Part shown: positions 7,347 through 16,387 of the stretch, piece after piece
Position numbering within the stretch: position 1 is the first letter of the stretch
How the letters are laid out: each line of letters begins with the position of its first letter
Assembly: GCA_028278205.1 (NCBI GenBank)
Contig: JANQES010000115.1
Coordinates: 1-36,185, forward strand
DNA length: 36,185 nt
Direction: 5' to 3'
From: Rhodothermales bacterium
Lineage (GTDB): Bacteria > Bacteroidota > Rhodothermia > Rhodothermales > Bin80
Position numbers and translations under genes: made by a program
Notes under the pieces: generated by a model
What the model was told of the DNA's origin: nothing
The model's input: the letters and a program-made list of their open reading frames with translations, nothing else
Databases searched by the model: none

Positions 7347-10163
7347 ATGCGTCTCTCGAAGAGCACGTGGATGTTGATTGTGGGCCTGTTCGTGCTGGCT
7401 CCGTGTGTGGCGCTGGCGCAGTCCGGCGTAGTCATCGGGCGGGTGACGGATTCTCAGAACGGCGAGTCGTTGCCCGGCGCTTCGATCCGGATTGCCGGCA
7501 CGGCGTTGGGCGCGGCTACCGATCTCGACGGCAATTACCGGATCCCCGGTGTGCCGGCGGGGCGGCAGACGCTCATCATCAGCTACGTGGGCTATCTGGC
7601 GCAGGAGCAGGTCGTCACGGTGCCGGCGGGGGGCACAGTCCGGCAAGACGTGGTGCTGAGCTTCGGCGTGGTCGAAGGCGAGGAGATCGTCGTGACGGCG
7701 CAGCTCGAAGGGCAGGCGCGGGCCATCAACCAGCAACTGGCCTCCAACACCATCGTCAACGTCGTCTCGTCCGACCGGATTCAGGAACTGCCCGATCAGA
7801 ACGCCGCCGAATCCGTCGGGCGGCTGCCGGGCATCGCCGTGCAGCGCGACGCGGGCGAGGGGCAGAAAGTAGTCATCCGGGGGCTTTCGCCCAAGTTCAA
7901 CGCCATCACCGTCAACGGCGAGCGCATCCCGGCTACCGACGGCGAGGATCGGTCGGTGGATCTGAGTATGATCTCGCCCGACGTGCTGGCCGGCATCGAA
8001 GTGTTCAAAGCCCTCACGCCGGACAAAGACGCCGACGCCGTCGGGGGCACGGTCAACTTTGTGGTGCGGCAGGCGCCGGCAGGGCTCAGAGGCACCGTTC
8101 GGTTTCAGACCGGCTACAACGATCACGAAGAGGGCCTCGGGCAATACAAAGGCAGCCTCAGCCTCAGCGACCGCTTTTTCGGGGATCGCCTCGGCGCGCT
8201 CGTCACCGGCAGCGTCCAACGCGCCGACCGCAGCTCCGACGTGCTCGACGCCGAGTACGAGTTCATTCGAGGCCCCCGCGACGAAAACGACACGGCGCTG
8301 CTCAACGTCGCCAAGCTCAACCTGGCCGACCGGCTCGAAACGCGCGACCGCTTCAGCAGCGGCCTGACGCTCGACTACGACCTGCCGGGCGGCGACCTCC
8401 TCTTCAGCACCTTCTGGGGCCGCACCGACCGTGACGAACTCCGCCGCCGCAAACGCTACCGCGTGGCCGACGCCCGCACCGAACTAGACCTGCGCGACCG
8501 CGACATCACGATCCTGCTCTGGACCAACTCGCTCAGCGGGCGGCACACCTTCGGCTGGGGCGAGGTACACTGGCGCGGCTCGCTCTCGCGCACGACGCGC
8601 AAACAACCTTTCGGCCATTTCGCTCGCTTCGAAGAACTGGCCGCCTTCACCCCCGACCTCATCGACGACGAGGGGCCCGAACTCATCCCCGACGGCGCCG
8701 AAAATAAACTCGACGCGACGACGTTCAAGTTCGCCAACTTCAACTCCGAGCGCGTCACAGATCGCAATCTCACCGCGCAGGTCGATCTGACGTTGCCGTT
8801 TTCGCTGGGCGGGCAGGTGGCCGGCTATCTGAAGATGGGCGGCAAACACCGCGACAAACACCGCAACCGCGACCGCGACGAACGCCAGACGCCCTTCGCC
8901 GGCACCGACCGGATCGGCCAGGAATCGGAGCTGTATTCGCTGTCGAGCGAGGGCAAGATTCTGCTCGAAAATTTTGTCGATCCGGATTTCAGCGCCGGGA
9001 CGTTTCTGGGCGGGCAATACGAATTCGGGCCGGGGCTCGACCGGGCGTTGCTCAACGGGTTCTGGGATATGTTTCAGGACCAATACTTGACGAACCGGCT
9101 GGCGCTGCTGGACAACTACGTGGCCGCCGAGGGCATTACCGCCGGCTATGTGATGGCGGAAATCAACGTCGGATCGCGCCTGATGCTGTTGCCGGGCTTC
9201 CGTTACGAACGCACCGAGAACGCCTACGACGCCAGCATCGGGCAACTCCGGGGCGACCTCGGCGCCGAGGGTGAAATTGCCGACACCACAGGCGGGCAGA
9301 CCTACGGCGAGTTCATGCCGATGGCGCACCTTCGCCTCAAGATCACGCCCCAACTCGACGTCCGCGCCGCCGCCACGCGCACGCTCTCGCGGCCCGACTA
9401 CTTCAACCTCGTGCCCTACGAGCGCATCAGCACCGCGGAACTGACGCTCGTGCGCGGCAACCCCGACCTGCGCCACACCACCGCCTGGAATTACGATCTC
9501 TACGTCTCGCTCTACAACCGCCTGGGGCTGCTCACCGCCGGCGTCTACTACAAAACCCTCGACGACATCGACTACATCCGCCAGACCCGCATCACGGAGG
9601 GCGAGTTTGCCGGCTATCAATTCACCTTCCCCGAAAACGGCGACGAATCGACCGTCAAAGGCTTCGAAATCGAGCTTCAGACGAACCTGCGCTTTCTGCC
9701 GTCTCCGCTCGACGGCATCGTGCTCAACGCCAACTACGCCTTTGCTGAATCGGAGACCTTTTTCCCGTTTCTGGAGATCGGCCCGCGCAGCCCCGATCCG
9801 CCGTTTCGGCCCACGATCATCGATACGGTGCGTGCCGCGCAGATTCCGGGGCAGGCCCGCCACGTCGCCAACCTGGCGGTGGGGTATGAGAAAGGCGGGT
9901 TTTCGGGGCGGCTCTCGGTGCAGTATCAGGAAAAAAGCCTCTTCACCGTCGGCAGCCGCGCCGAACTCGACGGCTTTACGGACGATTTGATTCGCTGGGA
10001 CCTGGCGCTCTCGCAGCAGTTTGGCGGCGGCCTCAGCGTTTTCCTCAATGCCAACAACCTCTCGAACCACCCGGAACGCGCCTTCCTGGGCATCGAAGTG
10101 CTTCCGACGAACGAACAGATCTTCGGATGGACGATGGACCTGGGGGTGAAGTACAAGTTTTAG
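7347..10163 (+). CDS. TonB-dependent outer-membrane receptor with CarboxypepD_reg-like domain
   Basis: The protein is 938 aa from the ATG at 7347. The open frame extends to 7305, but only the later start gives a proper signal peptide (WMLIVGLFVLAPCVALAQ). After cleavage, residues about 25-110 form a carboxypeptidase regulatory-like domain (GRVTDSQNGESLPGASIRI, DLDGNYRIPGVPAG). A TonB-box-like EEIVVTAQ follows, then the plug (LPDQNAAESVGRLPGIAVQ, GLSPKFNAITVNGERIP) and a beta-barrel ending in the aromatic terminus DLGVKYKF. The plug and the NPDLRHTTAWNYDL region resemble large receptors of the Xanthomonas/Caulobacter carbohydrate-linked type. It should import a large substrate across the outer membrane using TonB energy. 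No SusD partner is next to it. It has its own promoter and is followed by a B-type hairpin repeat. Confidence 0.95.
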   Translation: MRLSKSTWMLIVGLFVLAPCVALAQSGVVIGRVTDSQNGESLPGASIRIAGTALGAATDLDGNYRIPGVPAGRQTLIISYVGYLAQEQVVTVPAGGTVRQDVVLSFGVVEGEEIVVTAQLEGQARAINQQLASNTIVNVVSSDRIQELPDQNAAESVGRLPGIAVQRDAGEGQKVVIRGLSPKFNAITVNGERIPATDGEDRSVDLSMISPDVLAGIEVFKALTPDKDADAVGGTVNFVVRQAPAGLRGTVRFQTGYNDHEEGLGQYKGSLSLSDRFFGDRLGALVTGSVQRADRSSDVLDAEYEFIRGPRDENDTALLNVAKLNLADRLETRDRFSSGLTLDYDLPGGDLLFSTFWGRTDRDELRRRKRYRVADARTELDLRDRDITILLWTNSLSGRHTFGWGEVHWRGSLSRTTRKQPFGHFARFEELAAFTPDLIDDEGPELIPDGAENKLDATTFKFANFNSERVTDRNLTAQVDLTLPFSLGGQVAGYLKMGGKHRDKHRNRDRDERQTPFAGTDRIGQESELYSLSSEGKILLENFVDPDFSAGTFLGGQYEFGPGLDRALLNGFWDMFQDQYLTNRLALLDNYVAAEGITAGYVMAEINVGSRLMLLPGFRYERTENAYDASIGQLRGDLGAEGEIADTTGGQTYGEFMPMAHLRLKITPQLDVRAAATRTLSRPDYFNLVPYERISTAELTLVRGNPDLRHTTAWNYDLYVSLYNRLGLLTAGVYYKTLDDIDYIRQTRITEGEFAGYQFTFPENGDESTVKGFEIELQTNLRFLPSPLDGIVLNANYAFAESETFFPFLEIGPRSPDPPFRPTIIDTVRAAQIPGQARHVANLAVGYEKGGFSGRLSVQYQEKSLFTVGSRAELDGFTDDLIRWDLALSQQFGGGLSVFLNANNLSNHPERAFLGIEVLPTNEQIFGWTMDLGVKYKF

Positions 10164-10189
10164 TATCAGGTTTTATGGTAGTTTCGATG

Positions 10190-10290
10190 TCGGCGCGTTG
10201 CGTGACCGATGGTGTCGGTCATGAGTCACGGGTCATGAGTCATGGGTTTTTTCTCATGACCCGTGACCCATGACTCATGACTAATGCCAG
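10190..10290. repeat. Word repeat family B, long hairpin (copy B1)
   Basis: Left arm 10218-10246 and right arm 10253-10281 are 29 nt each and pair at 25 positions plus two wobbles, around a TTTTTT loop. Both arms are built from GTCATGAG/GTCACGGG units. The leading flank GGCGCGTTGCG plus CCGA-GG-GTCGGTCATG is shared with copy B2 (18821-18917), so the repeated unit is about 90 nt. It could act as a terminator for the TonB gene. The remaining sequence up to 10375 shows a good ribosome site (GGAGG at 10364-10368) and no gene. Confidence 0.8.
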
Positions 10291-10375
10291 GCACTCGACG
10301 GGTGAGACATAGAGAAATGCCACAAAACGCTATCCCGACTGTCTGAAAACGTAACCACTGCCTGGAGGTATCAGC

Positions 10376-11980
10376 ATGATGCACAGCAACGACTCTTTTC
10401 TGACACGGCCTCTTCAGACGCTGCGGCGCGTTTCGCTGGCGATGATAGGCGTTTTCTTGCTGCTGGCGACGGCGCATCAGGCGCAGGCGCAGGCGACGTG
10501 CGCCGATGAGGACGGACGGCGAGTCTGCCGCGTCCCGCAGGGCGTCGGCACCTTGAACGATGCCATCGAATCGGACACGACCGATACGGGCGCCCGCGTA
10601 GACACCAACACCGTCTACGTGCTCGAAAGCGGCGGCACCTACATCCTCAGCGGCTCCGTCGAAAACCGCTTTCCGTTGACGATCGTCGCCGAGGAAGGGG
10701 CTACCGAACGGCCCCGGCTGGTGCCCGGCGTGGACGACGGCGGCAACTCCTCGCGCGCCTTCCGCGCCCGGAGCGACCTGACCCTGCGCGGCCTCTACGT
10801 CACCAACGAAGACGAACTCGGCGGGCTTAACTCGCGCATCATCCGCGTCAGCGCCGACGACGCGCGCATCGTCGTCGAGAATTGCCACCTCGACAAAGAC
10901 TCGCAATCGGCCTTTCGTCTCGATGAAGCCAACAACCGGGTCTTCATCCTCAACTCCATCGTCAGCAACATCGGCACTACCGACGACCCCAACAACGGGC
11001 GCGGCGTCGATGACCGGAGCAACCCCATCGATACGCTCATCGTCGAGAATTCGACCTTTTACAACCTCACCAGCCGCGTGCTGCGCGACGACGGCGGGCC
11101 GAACAATTACGTCCGCTTCAACCACAACACGCTGGTCAACATCGGCCAGTTCGGCGTGAGCTTCGGCGAGACGCGCGAGGCCATCTTCACCAACAATCTG
11201 GTGATCAATGCCGGCTTCCTGGGCAATGCGCCGGGCGATACACGCGATGTCGTGGAACTGGATTCGCTGTCGGATATGACCGCGACGCAAATCGTCGACA
11301 TCCGCAACAACAACATCCACATCGACGAGGACGTGCTGGCTGCTCAGCCAGCGGATTCCGTCACCGCCGTCCCGTTCTTCAGCGGCCCGGCCCAGGCCTA
11401 CATCGACGCCTCCGGATTGGGCGGCACCATCATCGACGAGCCGATTGTTTTTTCGCTCGCTCCAGCCGGCCCGGCAGAGGTCGTTTCGACGTTTTATGCC
11501 GGCGCACCGGTGCCGCTCGATGACGGCCTGCCCGAGGGTGCCCTCCGTGTCGATCCAACCATAGATGTCTCGCCGTTTGATTTCCTCTATTCGACGACGA
11601 CGCAATCGGGCACGGGCTCGACGACGGGGCAGCCGCTCGGCGCGTTGTCCTGGTTCGGCTTCGGCTCGCTGCCCACCGCTGCCGAAGACGAGGTGGAGAC
11701 ACCTGATGCGTTCCGGCTGCTGGGCAACTACCCCAACCCGTTCAATCCGGAGACGACGGTCTTATTTGAGTTGGACGTAGCCTCCGAGGTCACCGTCGCG
11801 GTGTACGATCTGCTGGGCCGGCAGGTGCTCACCGCGCCCACGCAGCCGCTGGCGCCGGGCGCAGCGTCGGTGCGTCTGGACGCCTCCCCCCTCGCCTCGG
11901 GCGTCTACCTCTACCGCGTCACGGCGGCGGCCAACGGCCGGACGCAGGTGAAGACGGGGCGGATGGTGTTGTTGAAGTGA
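10376..11980 (+). CDS. Secreted right-handed beta-helix protein with T9SS C-terminal sorting domain
   Basis: The protein is 534 aa and begins 7 nt after GGAGG. The N-terminus has a signal peptide (LAMIGVFLLLATAHQAQAQA). Residues about 90-320 contain repeating N/V-rich strands (RIVVENCHLDKDSQSAFRL, VFILNSIVSNIG, LIVENSTFYNL, YVRFNHNTLVNIG, AIFTNNLVINAG), typical of a pectate lyase/chondroitinase-B-like beta-helix. The last 85 or so residues are a type A T9SS sorting domain: LLGNYPNPFNPETTV, VYDLLGRQV, LASGVYLYRVTA, and a basic end RMVLLK. It is predicted to be exported through the Sec and type IX systems to the cell surface or medium. Catalytic activity (polysaccharide lyase) or a purely structural/adhesive role both remain possible; I see no confident catalytic triad. 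Confidence 0.88.
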   Translation: MMHSNDSFLTRPLQTLRRVSLAMIGVFLLLATAHQAQAQATCADEDGRRVCRVPQGVGTLNDAIESDTTDTGARVDTNTVYVLESGGTYILSGSVENRFPLTIVAEEGATERPRLVPGVDDGGNSSRAFRARSDLTLRGLYVTNEDELGGLNSRIIRVSADDARIVVENCHLDKDSQSAFRLDEANNRVFILNSIVSNIGTTDDPNNGRGVDDRSNPIDTLIVENSTFYNLTSRVLRDDGGPNNYVRFNHNTLVNIGQFGVSFGETREAIFTNNLVINAGFLGNAPGDTRDVVELDSLSDMTATQIVDIRNNNIHIDEDVLAAQPADSVTAVPFFSGPAQAYIDASGLGGTIIDEPIVFSLAPAGPAEVVSTFYAGAPVPLDDGLPEGALRVDPTIDVSPFDFLYSTTTQSGTGSTTGQPLGALSWFGFGSLPTAAEDEVETPDAFRLLGNYPNPFNPETTVLFELDVASEVTVAVYDLLGRQVLTAPTQPLAPGAASVRLDASPLASGVYLYRVTAAANGRTQVKTGRMVLLK

Positions 11981-12047
11981 GGCGTGAAACGTGAAACGTG
12001 AGGGTGCCGGGAAAAAGGGAGAGTCGAGCACCCTCACGTTTTACGCC
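11981..12047. repeat. Word repeat family C, hairpin (copy C1)
   Basis: The left arm, 11981-12007, is built of GTGAAAC units and ends AACGTGAGGGTGC. The right arm, 12028-12047 (GCACCCTCACGTTTTACGCC), is its complement with one 7-nt unit fewer. It begins directly after the TGA of the beta-helix gene and may serve as its terminator. Copy C2 is at 18143-18257. Confidence 0.75.
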
Positions 12048-12055
12048 TTTGGGGG

Positions 12056-12177
12056 AATGGCCAGTGGTGATGGGCGAAGGGTGATGGGCGAAGGGTGAGA
12101 GGGAGAATGGGTGAAAGGGGGAGAGGGGCAAAGGGAGAGAGGGAAAAAGAAAAAGCCGACGTTAGCCGGTGGGCCGT
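12056..12177. repeat. Purine-rich word repeat family F/H (copy F1)
   Basis: The plus strand reads GGCCAGTGGTGATGGGCGAA and then reiterates GGGTGAGAGGGAGAA-type units to an AAAAAGCCGACGTTAGCCG boundary. The same start (GGCCAGTG) and end (AAAGCCGACCTTAGCCG) bound copy F2 at 34264-34412. No pairing partner lies within the repeat itself. Confidence 0.7.
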
Positions 12178-12193
12178 CTCGGAACGGAGCGCA

Positions 12194-12328
12194 GGCACGC
12201 GAGAAGGAAAATTTGCTGTTTGAGCGACGAAGGAGCGAGTTTCAAATTTTCCCGCGTGCCGGAGCGTAGTTCAGGCCCAGCGGGTAGAGTCTTGATCTTT
12301 TGGTTCTTTTGGATCAAGCCAAAAGAAC
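12194..12328. repeat. Two-hairpin cassette inserted in the F1 repeat
   Basis: Hairpin 1 pairs GGCACGCG (12194-12201) and GAAAATTTG (12207-12215) with CAAATTTTC (12243-12251) and CGCGTGCC (12253-12260). Hairpin 2 is a perfect 10-bp stem, GTTCTTTTGG (12303-12312)/CCAAAAGAAC (12319-12328), with an overlapping alternative pairing CTTGATC (12291-12297)/GATCAAG (12312-12318). The second F copy lacks this stretch but keeps both flanks. The WD40 gene starts about 70 nt later, so a leader role is possible. Confidence 0.7.
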
Positions 12329-12397
12329 AAACAACCGGGATCATACCACCACGCCTGGAATCAAAAAAACACACCCCAAAAGCACGAGCGACCCCTG

Positions 12398-13537
12398 ATG
12401 TCATTGTACGTAGATCCAAAACTTCGAAGGCTCACCCTGCTCCTGGCTGTGCTGTTCTTCACGGTCACCCCCGTATTCGGCCAGGGGCAGGTGCAGCCGC
12501 GCTGGGATAGCAAACAACTGGCCCTGAACCTCGTATGGACCCGCGTCGCAGACGTCTACGGCGAGGCCGGTTCGATAGAATCAGCCGAGTTTTCGCCCGA
12601 CAGCCGCTACATCGTCAGCGGCTCGAAGTTCGACCATCAGGTCATCATGTGGCGCACGTCCGATGGTTTCGAGATGTGGCGGCAGACGGTCGATCAGGAG
12701 ATTGAACGCGTGGCGTGGTCGCCCGATGGGCAGTTCGTGGCTTCGGCCAGCGAGGATTTTCAGGTGCGGATCTTTCAAGCCTCGGACGGAACGCTCGTGC
12801 AAACGATCCCGCACGACAACGGCATCGACGGGCTGGCGTGGTCGCACACCGGGCGGTGGCTGGCTTCGGGCGAAGAATGGACCGAAGACGCCGGCGGCAC
12901 CCGCCACGGCTTCCTGCGCCTCTTTGCCATGCCCGATGGCCGCCTCGACAGGCAAGCCGACCTCGGCCAGACCATCAACTCGGTCGATTTCAGCAGCGAC
13001 GACCAGCACGTCCTGGCCGCCGGGCACGACGGCACGATGAAGGTCTGGCGCACCGCCGACATGCAGGAAGTGCGCGCCTTCCAGGGCGATCCCGACTACC
13101 ATTTCATCTCGGCCCGCTTCAGCCCCGACGACCGCCTCATCGCCGTGGGCGACAATGCCGGAGATGTCTACGTGTGGGATTTCGAGACGGGCGACCTCAT
13201 CGACCGGTTCGACCGCAGCGGGCACAAAGTCGAGATCGTCGAATGGACGCCGGACGGGCAGTACCTCGTCACGGCAGGCAACGACCCGTTCATCCGCTTT
13301 TTCCGGACCGCAGATATTCTGGCTGATCATCGGATCTACACCGCGCTCCAGGTCCACGCCGGCGATCAAGCCGAATATCTCCACATCAACCAGACCGGCG
13401 GCCTGATGGTCTCGGCGCACCAGGATGGCTTGATCCGGCTCTGGGTGATCATGTCGGAAGATCCCTCGGTCAATGCCCGGCGGCACGAATGGGTGAAGGA
13501 GCAACAGCGTAAAGCTGCCGAGGCTCGGCAGAACTGA
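12398..13537 (+). CDS. Secreted WD40-repeat beta-propeller protein
   Basis: This 379-aa protein has an N-terminal signal peptide (LTLLLAVLFFTVTPVFGQ). The remainder is made of about seven WD40-type blades: SPDSRYIVSGS with VIMWRTSDG, SPDGQFVASASEDFQVRIF, SHTGRWLASGEEW, SSDDQHVLAAGHDGTMKVW, SPDDRLIAVGDNAGDVYVW, TPDGQYLVTAGNDPFIRFF and a last blade ending GLIRLW. A charged tail (WVKEQQRKAAEARQN) follows. Propellers of this kind bind proteins or ligands and carry no catalytic residues of their own. It has no T9SS signal, so it is probably periplasmic. It sits behind the F1/hairpin cassette and before the large secreted protein; the three plus-strand genes are separated by repeats, so a single operon is not obvious. 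Confidence 0.9.
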   Translation: MSLYVDPKLRRLTLLLAVLFFTVTPVFGQGQVQPRWDSKQLALNLVWTRVADVYGEAGSIESAEFSPDSRYIVSGSKFDHQVIMWRTSDGFEMWRQTVDQEIERVAWSPDGQFVASASEDFQVRIFQASDGTLVQTIPHDNGIDGLAWSHTGRWLASGEEWTEDAGGTRHGFLRLFAMPDGRLDRQADLGQTINSVDFSSDDQHVLAAGHDGTMKVWRTADMQEVRAFQGDPDYHFISARFSPDDRLIAVGDNAGDVYVWDFETGDLIDRFDRSGHKVEIVEWTPDGQYLVTAGNDPFIRFFRTADILADHRIYTALQVHAGDQAEYLHINQTGGLMVSAHQDGLIRLWVIMSEDPSVNARRHEWVKEQQRKAAEARQN

Positions 13538-13598
13538 TCTCGCAGGACGATGTTTGGTGGGATGAACGCGGTTGGCACTTCGTCCGTATCTTGGCGTA

Positions 13599-13705
13599 GG
13601 TCATTGGTCATTACGCTCCCCCCGCCTTCGCGGGGGTCGCTGTCACTGGTCACTGGTTTTTGAAACGCACCCTCACCAGTGACCAATGACCAATGACCAG
13701 TGACC
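13599..13705. repeat. Word repeat family D with a nested GC hairpin
   Basis: The right arm at 13676-13705 (CCAGTGACCAATGACCAATG, then ACCAGTGACC) complements two left pieces, GGTCATTGGTCATT (13599-13612) and GTCACTGGTCACTGG (13642-13656). Between the left pieces a separate hairpin, CCCCCGCCTTCGCGGGGG, is inserted. The left arm thus looks split by a nested element. It occupies the WD40-to-next-gene spacer (13538-13756); nothing else was seen there. Confidence 0.75.
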
Positions 13706-13756
13706 CACACCAACCGCTGTGCGAAGTGAAACGCAGGTAATACAACGTAATCGCTC

Positions 13757-16360
13757 ATGATGAGCCTACCCTCACATAGCGCTTTCTGGTTGATGGCGAT
13801 CCTCCTGGCCTGCCCGGCCTGCGCCCAACCGGCGCCGGCTCAGCTTGACGGGGCGGCGCGTCCGTATTATTTCGACGCCGGTTCGCCGGCTTCGGAAAGC
13901 GCCGGGGGAGCGCTTCGGCTGACGCCGTCGATGGCCTACGACGGCACGCGTGGTTTCGGGTGGATGGAAGCGCCTGCGACGAGCTTCACCCGTTCCGCCC
14001 TCGCCCGCTCTCGCGATGCCTTCACGCTCGACGGCGTGACCGGCGGGCGCCTCGTCTTCCGCGCCGACGTGCCGCCCGGCGCGTGGCGGATGACGCTGTG
14101 GATGGAAGCCGGCATCGAAGATTCGAGCACCGCCAAGCTCGTGCTCAACGAGACGGCGCAGCCGCTCGCGTGGTATGCCTTCCCGCCGCCCGCCGAGCCG
14201 CGCACGGTGCTTCAGCGGATCTATCGCCTCACCCACCGCCGCGTCGAGGTCGGGGCCGATGGCTTACGGATGGAACTGACCGGCGGCGCAGATTCAGTCC
14301 GTGTTCTTGGATTCTCTCTGATCCCCGATCCCCAGCCCACGACGCCGCGTCATCAGGCCCTGCTCGAACGGCTTCGGGAGGCCGGGCGCTACGATGCGCT
14401 GGTCGCCGGCGGCACTTCGGGCAAGACGGTCTTCGAAGCGCAGACCGAGGCCACCGACGCGCTCGCGGCCTTGCTCGCAGCGTTCGAAACGATGCTTCAG
14501 GACGATCCGTCCGACGCCTTCGCGGCGTACTGGCGCGAGCAGCTTCGCATCCTGATCCGCGCTGAACGCCTCTTCGCCATGCGCGGCTGGGAATGGGCCA
14601 ACAGCGAACTGGGGCTGGGCCTCTTCGACCGGCTCCACCAGACCGTGATGCTGCTCGACGGCGTACTCGACCGGCCTGATCCGGACGCGTATCCGTTCTA
14701 CAAACGGGCGTTGCATACCCGGGGCCGCCTGCTCTACTGGCTGGGCCTGGAACGCGGCGGCCCGAACGACATCGCCGCCGGACGACGCGACCTGGCGCGG
14801 CTCTATGCGCGCCACGGAGACGACAAGCTCCTGGCGATGTACGCCGGTGAAAAAATCGATCTGCCCGATCCGTGCGACGACCTCCCGGCGGCAGCCGGAG
14901 CGCCTGCATGGTCGGTGGCGCAATGGGAGGTCTTGTGCCGCCTTCGCCACATCGCGCACTGGTGGATCAACGATCAGCAAGCGCCCAACGGCGAGTTCGG
15001 CGGCAAGCTCGGCGACGACGTGGAACTGCTCCGCTGGTGGCCGCCGCTGATCCTCTCCGGCGACACGACAGCCCTCGCCGGCTGGCAACGCCTGGCCGAC
15101 GGCGTCTGGAATAGCGGCCAGATCCACGACGGCTACGCCCGCGCCGTCAGCGACGTCGAGCACGCCTCAGAGTTCATCTCGGACACCGCGCCGATGATGG
15201 CGCTCTTCAGCGACGACCCGGCCTACACCGACCGCCTCCGCCCTTCCGCCCGCCACTTCGAAACGCTCTGGACAGGCCGCACGCCGGCAGGCCGCCGCTT
15301 CTTCCGCTCGGCCTGGTTCAGTTCCACCAAAATCGACGACGCGCCGCCGAAGAACCGCGACGTGGAGTACAACACCCGCGCCGCCAAAGCCGTTCGTTAC
15401 CTCGCCTGGAAAACCGGCGACCCGGCAGTGATCGGCCCGCTTCACGAATGGGCGCAGGCGTGGGCGCAGGCAGCCGCGCGCACCGACAAAGGCAAGCCCG
15501 CCGGCCTCATCCCGCCCTCCATCCGCTTCCCCGACGAAGCCCTCAACGGCGACGAACCCTCGTGGCACCGCGCCAACATGTTCTGGGACTATTTCGACTG
15601 GAGCCACCACGCCGGCAGCATGATGCTCGACCAACTCCTCTTCACCTACACCCTCACCGACGACGCCTCGCTCCTCCACCCCCTCCTTGCCACCCTCGAT
15701 CTCATCCGTGCCAACGAAAACGCCTCCGGCAACGCTCACTCGCCCGGCTCCGCAGCCTGGGCCGCAGCGCGTCTACGCAACAAGGCCGCCTTCTGGAGCG
15801 TCGCCGCCCAGTGGCGATACCTCACTGCCGACACCCGCTACGACGACCTGCTGGCGCGCTACGGCACCCCCTACCTCCGCTACCGTCTCACCGGCGACGA
15901 AGCGCACCTCACCCAGGGCTTGCAGGCGATCCTCGAAACCGTCCGCTACAACACCCCGCTGCGCACCGCCGAGGCCATCCACACTGACCGCGTCTACGTC
16001 TCCGCCCACAACGAAGCCGCCACCACCCTCCAGGCGATGCTGACCGCCGACGGCATGCCCGAAGGCATGTCGCCCTACCACGCCGTCTCGTGGGCCGGCA
16101 CCGACGCCACCTTCACCGCCCTCGTCACCGACACCGGCCCGGAGTCCCTCTCCCTCAATCTCTTCTCCCACGCCGCCTCCGAGCGCGCCGTCACCCTGCG
16201 CCTCTGGCACCTCCCGCCGGCCACCTACCGCCTGACGCGCCGCCTGCCGGACGGCTCCGAGCAGTCTTCAACAATCCACCTCACCCAACGCGGCCATTCG
16301 ATCCCGCTGACATTGCCCGCACAGACATTGCTTAAGGTGCGGGTTGAAAAACAGTTTTAA
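13757..16360 (+). CDS. Large secreted protein of unknown family, probable alpha/alpha-toroid carbohydrate-active enzyme
   Basis: This 867-aa protein has an N-terminal export signal (FWLMAILLACPACAQ); LLAC could also be a lipobox. Residues about 35-195 resemble the galactose-binding-like domain found before rhamnogalacturonan esterases and related enzymes (RPYYFDAGS, SMAYDGTRGFGWM). The rest is helical and rich in W, H and D: RLRHIAHWWINDQQAPNGEF, KLGDDVELLRWWPP, WHRANMFWDYFDWSHHAGSM. That pattern is typical of (alpha/alpha)6 barrels such as glycosidases, polysaccharide lyases and heparinase-like proteins. A small beta domain ends the protein. I do not recognise a named family, and no catalytic residue can be assigned. 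It is the last plus-strand gene and converges on nuoG. A glycan-degrading role is inferred from fold type, export and neighbours. Confidence 0.8.
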   Translation: MMSLPSHSAFWLMAILLACPACAQPAPAQLDGAARPYYFDAGSPASESAGGALRLTPSMAYDGTRGFGWMEAPATSFTRSALARSRDAFTLDGVTGGRLVFRADVPPGAWRMTLWMEAGIEDSSTAKLVLNETAQPLAWYAFPPPAEPRTVLQRIYRLTHRRVEVGADGLRMELTGGADSVRVLGFSLIPDPQPTTPRHQALLERLREAGRYDALVAGGTSGKTVFEAQTEATDALAALLAAFETMLQDDPSDAFAAYWREQLRILIRAERLFAMRGWEWANSELGLGLFDRLHQTVMLLDGVLDRPDPDAYPFYKRALHTRGRLLYWLGLERGGPNDIAAGRRDLARLYARHGDDKLLAMYAGEKIDLPDPCDDLPAAAGAPAWSVAQWEVLCRLRHIAHWWINDQQAPNGEFGGKLGDDVELLRWWPPLILSGDTTALAGWQRLADGVWNSGQIHDGYARAVSDVEHASEFISDTAPMMALFSDDPAYTDRLRPSARHFETLWTGRTPAGRRFFRSAWFSSTKIDDAPPKNRDVEYNTRAAKAVRYLAWKTGDPAVIGPLHEWAQAWAQAAARTDKGKPAGLIPPSIRFPDEALNGDEPSWHRANMFWDYFDWSHHAGSMMLDQLLFTYTLTDDASLLHPLLATLDLIRANENASGNAHSPGSAAWAAARLRNKAAFWSVAAQWRYLTADTRYDDLLARYGTPYLRYRLTGDEAHLTQGLQAILETVRYNTPLRTAEAIHTDRVYVSAHNEAATTLQAMLTADGMPEGMSPYHAVSWAGTDATFTALVTDTGPESLSLNLFSHAASERAVTLRLWHLPPATYRLTRRLPDGSEQSSTIHLTQRGHSIPLTLPAQTLLKVRVEKQF

Positions 16361-16387
16361 ATTTTCAGGGGGCCTGAAAATTTAAAA
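16355..16387. terminator. Bidirectional hairpin terminator between convergent genes
   Basis: TTTTAAATTTTCAGG (16355-16369) and CCTGAAAATTTAAAA (16373-16387) form a perfect 15-bp stem with a GGG loop. The left arm contains the TAA of the plus-strand gene; the right arm ends one base before the stop of nuoG. A/T runs on both sides suit termination in both directions. Only 27 nt separate the two coding regions. Confidence 0.8.

Noticed and set aside
8484..10070. 528-codon minus-strand frame opposite the first TonB gene
   Set aside because: Same codon-bias effect; the receptor on the plus strand is unambiguous.
10190..10290. CRISPR-like repeated short words
   Set aside because: Units are reiterated without unique spacers, are self-complementary and occur once per spacer; no cas genes are present.
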